From Thiohalocapsa sp. ML1 (lineage in GTDB: Bacteria > Pseudomonadota > Gammaproteobacteria > Chromatiales > Chromatiaceae), in the NCBI RefSeq assembly GCF_001469165.1, contig NZ_JABX01000010.1, forward strand, positions 62,001-126,000: a stretch of DNA of 64,000 bases, in the 5' to 3' direction. Positions 1-7,348 of this stretch are shown in pieces. Position 1 is the first letter of the stretch. Each line of letters begins with the position of its first letter. Made by a program: the position numbers and the translations under genes. The notes under the pieces are model-generated. The model saw only the letters and a list, made by a program, of their open reading frames with translations. It did not search any database and had not been told where the DNA came from.

Positions 1-15
1 TCGGTATGGCCGCGC

Positions 16-663
16 TCAGGCAGCCACGGCCGGCGCCGCCCCGCGGACGCCGGTGCCGACCCCGCCATGCAGGGCCACTGCATACTTGATCAGCTCGGCC
101 TGGGACTCCAGCCCGAGCTTGGACATCATGCGGCGACGATAGGTGTCCACGGTCTTGGTGCTGATGCCCATGACCTCGGCCACCTCGCGGGCGCGCTTGC
201 CTTCGGCTAGCTCCTTCAGCACCAGGCGCTCGCGCCGCGACAACAGCCGCTTTTCGGGTCCGCTCAGAATATGCTCAGGGTCCGGCAGCCAGGTCTGGCC
301 GGCGGCGACGGTGCGCACGGCGTTGGCGAGCGTCGACACGGACTCGTCCTTCAGCACGTAGCCCTGCACGCCGGCCTCCACCATCTGCGACACGAAGGGC
401 CGCTCACCCTGCGCTGACAGCGCCATGACCCGCGTGCGCGGCAGCAGCTTCACGATGCGCATGGCGGCCTCGATGCCATCCACCCCCGGCATGCAGACGT
501 CCATCAGCACGATGTCCGGCTTCCAGGCCTGGGCGAGGGTGATGGCCTCCGAGCCGTCGCCGGCATAGGCCACCACCTGGATGTCCGGCTCGCGCGACAG
601 CAGCGCGCCCAGGGACTCGCGAATCATCTTGTGGTCATCGGCAAGAACGACTTTGATGGGCAT
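16..663 (-). CDS. NarL/FixJ-family two-component response regulator
   Basis: A 215-residue cytoplasmic transcription regulator. The N-terminal receiver domain (about residues 3-120) has the acidic pair D9/D10, the phosphoacceptor D55 in IVLMD, S83 and the conserved K105. A LuxR-type helix-turn-helix follows at about 140-205 (LSRRERLVLKELAEGK, then STKTVDTYRRRMMSKL). Family knowledge says phosphorylation of D55 by a sensor kinase drives dimerisation and DNA binding. No kinase gene lies in the visible flank, so the signal is unknown. The start ATG matches the conserved beginning of the receiver domain. The low-complexity Gly/Ala tail is unremarkable. Confidence 0.93.
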   Translation of the reverse strand: MPIKVVLADDHKMIRESLGALLSREPDIQVVAYAGDGSEAITLAQAWKPDIVLMDVCMPGVDGIEAAMRIVKLLPRTRVMALSAQGERPFVSQMVEAGVQGYVLKDESVSTLANAVRTVAAGQTWLPDPEHILSGPEKRLLSRRERLVLKELAEGKRAREVAEVMGISTKTVDTYRRRMMSKLGLESQAELIKYAVALHGGVGTGVRGAAPAVAA

Positions 664-762
664 GACAGGCTCCGGGAACGCTTGGACTGACCGCGCGCAT
701 TGCGCCTCGCGCCGACGTTATCAGCACAGCAGACCTTTATACCGTCAGCGCTCCTACATCCG

Positions 763-2049
763 TCAATGCCCCCCGTCGCTTCGGCGCATCTCGCGCCCAA
801 GCTTGTAGGTCAAGCGCTTACATCGCCGCTCCGCCGCCGCGCCCGGGGGCAGCCGACGGGCATGGGCGAGCGCGCGCCGCAGGTCCTTGGCGCGGTGCTC
901 GTAATGCTTGGCCAGCGCCTCGTGCGCCGCCGCATCGCCGGCCACCGCCAAGGGCTCCCACAACGCCAGCGCCGCGGGCCAGTCCGCCGCGCGGGCATGC
1001 AGCTCGGCGAGCAGGTGCGCGGCCTCGGTGTCGCGCACGGCCGGATCGGCGGCACCGAGCACGCCCCGGGCGCGCTCGGCATCCCCGGCCGCGAGCCACC
1101 AGCGCGCGATGCGTGCAGGATCAGCGCCGAAGTCCGTCGGCGAGGCATGCACGGCCGCGAGCCGCGCCGGCAGCGCGGCGACCGACAGCAGATCTACGGC
1201 GTTGTGCGCCAGCACCGCGCCGAGCCGCCGCCCGTCGCCCGCGCGCAGCCACGCGAGCCAGGCCGCCGGCGCCTCCGCACCGGGCAGATCGCCGTGGCGG
1301 ACATGCCCGAGCAGCCGCGCCTCGACGCTCGCGAGCCGGCAGTCCGGCCAGCGCGTCGCAAACGCCCGACGCACCGGGTGCAGCAGGTCCAGGTGCGCGA
1401 GCCGCACAAGCGGGTCCGGCCGCGCCGCGAGCCGGAGCCGGGCCGCCAGCAGCGGCAGGTCGAAGCTCTTGCCGTTGTAGCTGAGCAGCAGCTCGGCGTC
1501 GGCGACGGCGGCGCGCAAGTGGTCGAGGAAGGCCGCCTCGGCATCGAGCCGCGTCAGCAGGAGCTGGCTCAGGGCGAGCACCGCCCCTTCCCAGCGCGCG
1601 ATGCCGACCATGAACACCCAGGTGCCGGTGCCGCCGGCCAGCCCGCTCGTCTCCGTGTCGATGACGCACCAGCCGTCCGGGTCCGGCGGCGCGTCCGGCA
1701 GCAGGAGCCGCACGGCATCCGGGTCCGGATGCCGTGCCGCGTTGCCGTGGCGCTGCGCGAGCGGCAGGCGCCGGCGGCGGCAGAGGACGCCGGGGGCGAG
1801 CTGCTCGGCGCCGAGGGCCGCCGCGAGCACCGCCTCGTCCAGCCTTGGCGCGTCGCGCGCAGCGGCCGACGCCGGCGCGCCCGGCGCCCGGGCCGCGGGC
1901 GGCTGCCCCGTGCGCGCACCGCCAAGCCGACGCAGCCGCTCCACCAGGCTCGGCTGCTCCGGCGGCTCGGCTGCCGGGGGTGCAGGCGCGACGGCCGCCG
2001 GTGCCGCCTCGCCGCGGAGCCGCCCCAGCCGCTCGCGCAGCGCGCTCAT
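763..2049 (-). CDS. mrfB: MrfB/YprB-like DEDD-superfamily 3'-5' exonuclease
   Basis: A 428-residue protein with an RNase H-like exonuclease core. Motif Exo I is VIDTETSGL (D131, E133), Exo II is SYNGKSFDLPLL (D197) and Exo III is AHNAVDLL (H282, D286), the metal-binding set of DEDD nucleases. An Ala/Pro-rich leader (about 1-120) precedes the core, and a helical TPR-like tail (about 320-428) follows. Its ATG overlaps the mrfA stop by four bases (ATGA), so translation is probably coupled. In Bacillus subtilis the homologous pair MrfA (DUF1998 helicase) and MrfB repairs mitomycin-C adducts outside canonical excision repair. The same role is inferred here from pairing and motifs. A very long open frame runs through both genes but mixes frames and is not one protein. 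Confidence 0.85.
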   Translation of the reverse strand: MSALRERLGRLRGEAAPAAVAPAPPAAEPPEQPSLVERLRRLGGARTGQPPAARAPGAPASAAARDAPRLDEAVLAAALGAEQLAPGVLCRRRRLPLAQRHGNAARHPDPDAVRLLLPDAPPDPDGWCVIDTETSGLAGGTGTWVFMVGIARWEGAVLALSQLLLTRLDAEAAFLDHLRAAVADAELLLSYNGKSFDLPLLAARLRLAARPDPLVRLAHLDLLHPVRRAFATRWPDCRLASVEARLLGHVRHGDLPGAEAPAAWLAWLRAGDGRRLGAVLAHNAVDLLSVAALPARLAAVHASPTDFGADPARIARWWLAAGDAERARGVLGAADPAVRDTEAAHLLAELHARAADWPAALALWEPLAVAGDAAAHEALAKHYEHRAKDLRRALAHARRLPPGAAAERRCKRLTYKLGREMRRSDGGH

Positions 2050-4637
2050 GCGTCGGCCCGGCGCGCGGGCGCGATCCGCTGCGCCGTCTCGGCCCGCTGC
2101 ACGCCAAGCCCGGCCATGCCCTGCCCCGCCAAGAGCCCGAGCACGGCGAGCGCGAGCTGCTTGGGCGTCTGTGCTCGCGCCTCGTCGCCGGGCAGAATCG
2201 GCCCGACGCAGGCGGGGCAGCCGCCGGTGCAGGCGCAGCCCGCAACCAGCGCGAGCGCGTCGGCGACCAGCACCGCCGCGGCATCGAACAGCGGCGCCGA
2301 CAGCCCGACGCCGCCCGGATAGTTGTCGTACAGAAACAGCGTCGGCTCGAAGCGGCCCATCACATCCGGCGCCGCCACCGGCTGGTTGTCCGGCCCGCGC
2401 AGTTGCCCGCGCCCGTCCGCACCGACCACCGCAAACCAGCGCCCCTGCCCGTCGCCGACGGCGCGGCCCAAGTCCGGCACCTCCGCCATCGCCCGCAGCG
2501 CCGCCACGTGGTGCAGCGCATAGGCGGCGCCGAGAAAGCCCTCGACCGCCCGCTCCCGGCTGCCGAAGCGCTCGGCGACGGCCCGCTCCAGCAGCCGCGG
2601 ATGGAGCTGCCACCAGACGGCGGTGGTGTGCATCTCCTGATCCGGCAGCTCGATGTTGCCGTAGCCGATGTTGTCGTGGCTGTAGTAGCGGATCTTCTTG
2701 TAGCCGGGGTAGCGGCGCACCAGGTGAACCTCGCCGTGGGCGACGGCGGCGTCTTCCGATGTTCCGCCCCCTTTGGTCGCCCGATCGAATTCGGCCAGGA
2801 TCTTGAGCTTCGTATAGTCGATGGCATCGGTGTAGTAGTCCGCCCGGGTGCGGGTCACGAACGCCTTGCGGCCGGTCCAGTCGAGCCGTTCCACCTGATA
2901 GGGCTGGGACTGGACCATATAGATCGCGCCCTCGTAGACCGTGCCGGGCGCGCCGGAGTAATCGACCTCCGCGATGATGGTCTGCTTGCCCCCGCTGGTG
3001 TCGATGACGACGAAGTTGCCCTCCGCCACGGAGCGCAGCGACACCGCGTTGGCCGGATAGCTGTCCGCGACCCAGAACCACTGCCCGCGCCCCTCGTCTC
3101 CTGTCCGCTGGAGCAATCCCTCGTCGCGCAGATACGCGAGCATCTCGCCCACGTCCTCCGCGCAGTCGCCGAAGCCCTCGCCGTCGCGAAACGGCAGCTC
3201 GAAGGCGGCGCAGCGCACGTGGTCCATCAGGATCAGGAGCTGGTCCGGATGGATGCGCGCGTGCTCCGGCGAGCTGCCGAGAAAGAACTCCGGGTGCCGC
3301 ACCATGTACTGATCCAGCGGATCGCTGGTGGCGACGAGCACGCCGAGGCATGGCCGATTGCGCCGCCCGGCCCGTCCAAGCCGCTGCCACGTGGCGGCAA
3401 TGGTGCCCGGATAGCCGTTCAGCACCGCCACGTCCAGCGCGCCGATATCCACGCCGAGCTCCAGCGCCGAGGTGCTCACCACGCAGTCCACGCGCCCGGC
3501 CCGCAGCGCCTGCTCGCCCGCGCGCCGCTCGCTCGGCAGATAGCCGCCGCGGTAGGCCAGCACCCGCGGCGGACGGCGCGGGTCGCGGTCGAAGACGTCT
3601 TTTAAGTACTTGGTGATGACCTCCACCATCAGCCGCGAGCGCGCGAAAACGATGTTCTTGAGCCCCTGCTTGGTGGCCGCCCGCGCGATGCGCGTGGTCT
3701 GGGAGCGGGCCGACGCGCGGATGCCGAGATCCGGGTCGATGACGGGCGGATTCCAGAGCAACAGATGCCGCTCGCCCCGCGGTGCCCCGCTGTCGGTGAC
3801 GGCCGTGACCGGCGCACCGATGAGCCGCGCGGCCAGCTCCGCCGGATTTGCAATGGTCGCAGACGCGAAGATGAAGATGGGTCTGGCCCCGTAGAACGCG
3901 CAGACACGCAGCAGCCGCCGAAACACGTTCGCCACGTGGCTGCCGAACACGCCGCGATAGCCGTGCAGCTCGTCCACCACGACGAAGGCCAGCGACTCGA
4001 AGAACTGCGCCCACTTGGTGTGATGCGGCAGGATCGCCTGATGCAGCATGTCCGGGTTCGACAACACGATGTCGCCGCGCGTGCGCACCGCCTTGCGCGC
4101 ATCGCCGGGGGTGTCGCCGTCGAAGGTGAAGGCCTTGATGCCGAGCGTCTCGCCCTGCCCCCGCGCCGCACCGCCGAGGAGCGCTTGATTCAGCGCGGAG
4201 AGCTCCGCCACCTGATCCTGCGCCAGCGCCTTGGTCGGGAACAGATACAGCGCCTTCGCCTGGCGGGTCAGCACCGCGTCCAGCACCGGCAGGTTGTAGC
4301 AGAGCGTCTTGCCCGACGCCGTGGGCGTGGCGACGACGATGTGCTCGCCTGCCTGCACCCGCTCCCAGGCCTCGCGCTGGTGGGCGTAGAGCCGCGTCAG
4401 GCCGCGTGCCGCGAGCGCGGCCCGCAGCCGCGGGTGCAGCGCCGCGGGCAGCTCGGCGAAGCGCGCCGGCGCCGCCGGCAGCGTCAGCTCGCCGGTGATG
4501 CGCGGGGCGTACTTGCGCTGGAGGCCCGCGAGCAGGTCGCGAACGCGGTCGTCGCTCGGGGCAGTTGCATCCAGTGCGGGTGCAGGTGGCGGGCGGGCGC
4601 AATGCGGATCGGATGATGCGGGGGCGATGGCGGACAT
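2046..4637 (-). CDS. mrfA: MrfA/YprA-like DEAD/H-box helicase with DUF1998 zinc domain
   Basis: An 863-residue superfamily 2 helicase. Walker A is ATPTASGKT (residues 103-111), the DExH box is DELH (222-225), motif III is SAT, and motif VI is QRLGRAGRR. The C-terminal DUF1998 region ends in a four-cysteine cluster (C801, C803, C807, C810), as in B. subtilis MrfA, where the cysteines bind zinc. The family translocates 3'-5' on DNA and works with the MrfB exonuclease, whose gene overlaps its stop codon by four bases. The first bases upstream hold a GC-rich hairpin rather than an obvious promoter. Lhr-type helicases are related but longer and lack DUF1998, so the MrfA assignment is preferred. 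Confidence 0.9.
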   Translation of the reverse strand: MSAIAPASSDPHCARPPPAPALDATAPSDDRVRDLLAGLQRKYAPRITGELTLPAAPARFAELPAALHPRLRAALAARGLTRLYAHQREAWERVQAGEHIVVATPTASGKTLCYNLPVLDAVLTRQAKALYLFPTKALAQDQVAELSALNQALLGGAARGQGETLGIKAFTFDGDTPGDARKAVRTRGDIVLSNPDMLHQAILPHHTKWAQFFESLAFVVVDELHGYRGVFGSHVANVFRRLLRVCAFYGARPIFIFASATIANPAELAARLIGAPVTAVTDSGAPRGERHLLLWNPPVIDPDLGIRASARSQTTRIARAATKQGLKNIVFARSRLMVEVITKYLKDVFDRDPRRPPRVLAYRGGYLPSERRAGEQALRAGRVDCVVSTSALELGVDIGALDVAVLNGYPGTIAATWQRLGRAGRRNRPCLGVLVATSDPLDQYMVRHPEFFLGSSPEHARIHPDQLLILMDHVRCAAFELPFRDGEGFGDCAEDVGEMLAYLRDEGLLQRTGDEGRGQWFWVADSYPANAVSLRSVAEGNFVVIDTSGGKQTIIAEVDYSGAPGTVYEGAIYMVQSQPYQVERLDWTGRKAFVTRTRADYYTDAIDYTKLKILAEFDRATKGGGTSEDAAVAHGEVHLVRRYPGYKKIRYYSHDNIGYGNIELPDQEMHTTAVWWQLHPRLLERAVAERFGSRERAVEGFLGAAYALHHVAALRAMAEVPDLGRAVGDGQGRWFAVVGADGRGQLRGPDNQPVAAPDVMGRFEPTLFLYDNYPGGVGLSAPLFDAAAVLVADALALVAGCACTGGCPACVGPILPGDEARAQTPKQLALAVLGLLAGQGMAGLGVQRAETAQRIAPARRADA

Positions 4638-4643
4638 GCTCGT

Positions 4644-4699
4644 GGCTCCGGCTCGGGGTTGCCGGAGCCTACGCGCCGGGGTGGCTCAAAAGCTGAGCC
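4644..4699. other. Two perfect hairpins upstream of mrfA
   Basis: A 9-bp perfect stem (GGCTCCGGC at 4644-4652 with GCCGGAGCC at 4661-4669) lies 7 bases upstream of the mrfA start. A second 6-bp stem (GGCTCA/TGAGCC) follows at 4683-4699. In a minus-strand transcript the first would fold in the 5' leader of mrfA and could limit ribosome access. It could equally be a small interspersed palindrome. Apart from these and the transposase remnant, nothing is recognisable in 4638-5348. Confidence 0.45.
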
Positions 4700-4950
4700 C
4701 GCCGCGGCCGGCGCCCGCGCGCCGGATTGCTCCGGCCGCAACGAGCCGCCCCGCCTCAGGCCGAAAACAACACCTCGCGCTAGGCTACCCTGCTGCGAGT
4801 GCTCGCCCCCGAAGCACGGTGCGCGGGCAAGCAACGCCGTATCGCCGGATGCAATAGACGAAGGTCAGGCCCGCTCTGGCCGCTGCCCGAAGCTGTCAAA
4901 CGCGAGCTTCGGCGCTACCGTGAAGCCGAAGCAGCGTAGGCAGGGCTTGT

Positions 4951-5310
4951 ATGCATCTCGGGAAAGCAGTTCTCGCCAGGCTCATCGGGTCCACCCTAGA
5001 GAACAAGTCGCCGTTCATGGCCGCGGTGGAGCTCGACGAGGACGGCTACCCGTAGCATGTGCGCTTCGACCCGATCGACGACTACCCCGGCGAGAGCTTC
5101 GCGGCTTGAGCCAGATCCGCCTTGCACCCGAACGCTCATCTGGTCAGCGACGGCTGCGCCAGCTTCAACGCGGCCGGTGCCGAGGTCGCCGCCCACGGCG
5201 CCATCATCGTCGGCAACCGCAAGTCCAGCGAAATCGAGCCGTTCCGTTGGGTCAACACGTTCATCTCCAATCTCAAGACCGCAATCGGCGGTACCCGCCG
5301 GCCGAGCCGC
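4951..5310 (+). pseudogene. IS1595 (ISXO2-like) transposase remnant
   Basis: One plus-strand frame shows a decayed transposase core. It reads SPFMAAVELDEDGYP, a TAG stop at 5053, a further conserved stretch, a TGA stop at 5107, then HLVSDGCASFNAAG and FRWVNTFISNLKTAIGGT. The segments VSDG-ASFN and RWVNT-SNLKTAI are characteristic of IS1595-family DDE/DDN transposases, with the second catalytic Asp in VSDG and the Asn in WVNT. The N-terminal zinc/helix-turn-helix part and the first catalytic Asp region are missing. The frame then runs into Pro/Arg-rich sequence. No terminal inverted repeats were found. It is a fossil, not an active element. Confidence 0.75.
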
Positions 5311-5348
5311 CGGCAGTCCAGGTCGCCGGCCGGGCGCCGACGGTCCGA

Positions 5349-5849
5349 TCAGTGCACGCTCACCCGCACCTTGCGGCGGCGCTCGGCGGCCTTGGGCAGC
5401 TCGACGCGGAGCACGCCTTTCTTGTAGCTCGCCTCGGCCTTGGCCGTGTCGACGCTGTCGGGCAGCGGCACGACGCGCTGGAAGGCGCCGTAGGCGCACT
5501 CGTTGACGTGCCAGCGACCTTCCGTGCGCTCGCGGGCCATGTGCTTCTCGCCGCTGACAATCAGGAAGTCGTCCTGGACCTCGAGCTTGAGGTCGTCCTT
5601 GTCCATGCCCGGCGCCTCCACGCGCACGACGACGCGGTCGTCGTCATCGAACACCTCGGCCGCGAGCAGGCCCCAGCCGGCGCTGCGCTCGGCGAGCTCA
5701 CGGCGGTCTTCGGCTCGCGCCTTGTCGCCATGCCCGCCGGTGAAGCGGGTCATGGCCCCGGAGGCCTGCCGCGAGAGCTGCTCCCAGCCCTCCACGACAC
5801 GCCCCCAAGCCTGGTTCAAGCCTTCACGAAACTGCTGCAATGTCGTCAT
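5349..5849 (-). CDS. Hsp20/alpha-crystallin small heat-shock protein 1
   Basis: A 166-residue ATP-independent holdase. A helical N-terminal arm (1-60) is followed by an alpha-crystallin domain at about 63-160, with VVVRVEAPGMDKDDLKLEV, FLIVSGEK and the terminal GVLRVELPKA strand. It is the distal member of three consecutive hsp20 genes on the minus strand, separated from the next by about 100 bp that hold a heptamer repeat. A GAGGT motif lies 11-13 bases before the ATG. The long N-terminal arm and poly-acidic EVFDDDD stretch distinguish it from its two shorter neighbours. The C-terminal IxI motif is not obvious. Confidence 0.92.
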   Translation of the reverse strand: MTTLQQFREGLNQAWGRVVEGWEQLSRQASGAMTRFTGGHGDKARAEDRRELAERSAGWGLLAAEVFDDDDRVVVRVEAPGMDKDDLKLEVQDDFLIVSGEKHMARERTEGRWHVNECAYGAFQRVVPLPDSVDTAKAEASYKKGVLRVELPKAAERRRKVRVSVH

Positions 5850-5870
5850 GATCTTTACCTCATTTGCCTC

Positions 5871-5941
5871 AGGAGCTAGGTGCTAGGTGCTAGGTGCCCC
5901 TAGTCCCTAGCCCCTAGCCCCTAGCCCCTAGCCCCTAGTTC
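5871..5941. repeat. CTAGGTG / CCCCTAG heptamer tandem inverted array
   Basis: Three GCTAGGT-type heptamers run directly into about five CCCCTAG heptamers. The first block is nearly the reverse complement of the second (CTAGGTG against CTAGGGG), so the region can fold into an imperfect long hairpin. It sits between the first and second hsp20 genes. It has the same architecture as the GGCCGAG/CTCGGCC arrays elsewhere in the window but a different unit sequence. Confidence 0.85.
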
Positions 5942-5946
5942 CTTCT

Positions 5947-6321
5947 TCAAGTTTTGACCTCAATCCGCCGCGGCCGCTGCTCCGGCTGCTTCGGAATACG
6001 CAGCCGGAGCACGCCGTCCTTCAGCGCCGCGTCGATGTTGTCCGCCTGCAGCTCGCTGCTCAGCGTGAAGCTGCGGCTGTAGCGGGTGCTGCGGACATCG
6101 GCATACAGCGCCTCGGCGGTCTCGGGCAGATCGATCTGCACCTCGCCCTCGATGAGGAGCGTGTTGGCCTCGACCTGCACGTGCAGCCGATCCTTGGCGA
6201 CGCCGGGCATGTCCGCCTCGATGGTGATGCCCTCGGCGTCTTCGAAGATGTCCATCGGCGGGCGCAGCGCGACCTCGTCGCGACGTGCCGGCCGGGTCTC
6301 GGTCTTGGTCTGGTCGTTCAT
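5947..6321 (-). CDS. Hsp20/alpha-crystallin small heat-shock protein 2
   Basis: A compact 124-residue small heat-shock protein, essentially only the alpha-crystallin domain: MDIFEDAEGITIEADMPGVA, then NTLLIEGEVQ, then the GVLRLRIPK strand near the end. Two in-frame ATGs lie close together. GGAGGT abuts the first (6327) but is 6 bases before the second (6321), so the second is the better start. It lies 50 bases downstream of the third hsp20 gene and is likely co-transcribed. The family binds unfolding proteins during heat or redox stress. Confidence 0.92.
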   Translation of the reverse strand: MNDQTKTETRPARRDEVALRPPMDIFEDAEGITIEADMPGVAKDRLHVQVEANTLLIEGEVQIDLPETAEALYADVRSTRYSRSFTLSSELQADNIDAALKDGVLRLRIPKQPEQRPRRIEVKT

Positions 6322-6371
6322 GCTCATACCTCCGAATGCTTGCGACTCAGGGCGCGGTCATCGGCGCCCGC

Positions 6372-6815
6372 TCAGCTCACGGTGATACGCCGCGGCTTTG
6401 CGGCCTCGCGCCGCTCCACGGACACGTGCAGCACGCCGTCGCGGTAGCTCGCGTCAACGCGGTCCGGGTCGACGTCGTCCGGCAGGGTCACGGTGCGGCG
6501 GAACTCGCCGCTGAAGCGCTCGTTGCGATAGCGGCGCACATCGCCGGTACGCTCGATGCGCCGCTCGCCGGCGATGCTGAGCAGGTTCTGCTGCAAGGAG
6601 ATGTCGAGCCGGCTCGGGTCGAGTCCGGGCGCGAACAAGTAGACATCCACGCGCTCGGGCGTGGAGCCGATGTTCAACGGCGGCCACGCGCCGCGCCCGG
6701 GCGAGCGCAGCTCCGCGGCATAGGGCCAGCCGCCCAAGCTCTCATCGAGCTCGCGCTGCAGCCGGGTCAGATCATTGAGAAAGGTGCCGGGGAAGCCGGC
6801 GAAGGTACCGAACAT
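6372..6815 (-). CDS. Hsp20/alpha-crystallin small heat-shock protein 3
   Basis: A 147-residue small heat-shock protein with N-terminal MFGTFAGFPGTFLNDLTRLQ, alpha-crystallin core VDVYLFAPGLDPSRLDISLQ, NLLSIAGERR and a C-terminal GVLHVSVERRE strand. The frame is open about 48 codons further upstream, but GGAGGAG stands 8 bases before the ATG at 6815, and the extension (Cys/Gly-rich) is not family-like. It is the first gene of the hsp20 trio. No CIRCE element or clear heat-shock sigma promoter was recognised upstream. Confidence 0.9.
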   Translation of the reverse strand: MFGTFAGFPGTFLNDLTRLQRELDESLGGWPYAAELRSPGRGAWPPLNIGSTPERVDVYLFAPGLDPSRLDISLQQNLLSIAGERRIERTGDVRRYRNERFSGEFRRTVTLPDDVDPDRVDASYRDGVLHVSVERREAAKPRRITVS

Positions 6816-7348
6816 CGTCTTCGCTCCTCCAGGGGTCTGGGTTGCAGAAAACGCGGCGATCGGGGGCGGAGTGCCGGTGCATGAGTCGGCCGATGCGTTG
6901 ACATGCTGCGCCGACCGGCTCGGGCCGACTGCCCCACCGCCGCCACAAGCCGTCAGCACTCCCCATCCGAGAGTGACAATTACAAGTTTGGCCCTTCCCG
7001 CGGCATGGTCAAGTGACGATTAAATGAACAGGCCCAACATGTTGTGGCTGCCGACGGCGAGCCGATGAGCGGCTGCGGCCACCACCCGAGCGGCAGCGGT
7101 TCGTCCACGGCGCAGGCCTTCGCACACAGTTCGGAGACCGTACGACAAGCGCGCATCGGCGGGCGCGGACTATGCCTTCTTCGCGTCCCTGAGCGTCTTC
7201 AGCGCCTCGGCGCAGCCCACGGACATCTGCGCCTTGTGCGCCTGCAGGCATGTCACACAAGCCGGCGGCGCCGGCGCGCTCGGCCTCGGCCGCCGAAAAC
7301 GTTCCCAAGCAGAGACACCGCGGCGACGCGCACGTATCGCGCAAGCGC
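6816..7348. other. Intergenic region with a decayed Cys-rich reading frame
   Basis: This 533-bp gap has no convincing intact gene. On the minus strand, ending with the stop at 7170, a short stretch reads CVTCLQAHKAQMSVGCAEALKTLRDAKKA in two conserved pieces. It resembles the cysteine-rich repeat found in small secreted proteins (CLxAHKxQLSxxCAxAL). Everything upstream in that frame is Arg/Pro-rich shadow sequence without a signal peptide, so if it was a gene it is truncated or frameshifted. The rest shows nothing recognisable. Confidence 0.3.

Noticed and set aside
763-4602. A 1279-codon minus-strand open frame covering both mrfA and mrfB
   Set aside because: Its first two-thirds are a low-complexity Arg/Ala shadow of mrfA; only the last 428 codons (mrfB) are protein-like, and they have their own ATG overlapping the mrfA stop.
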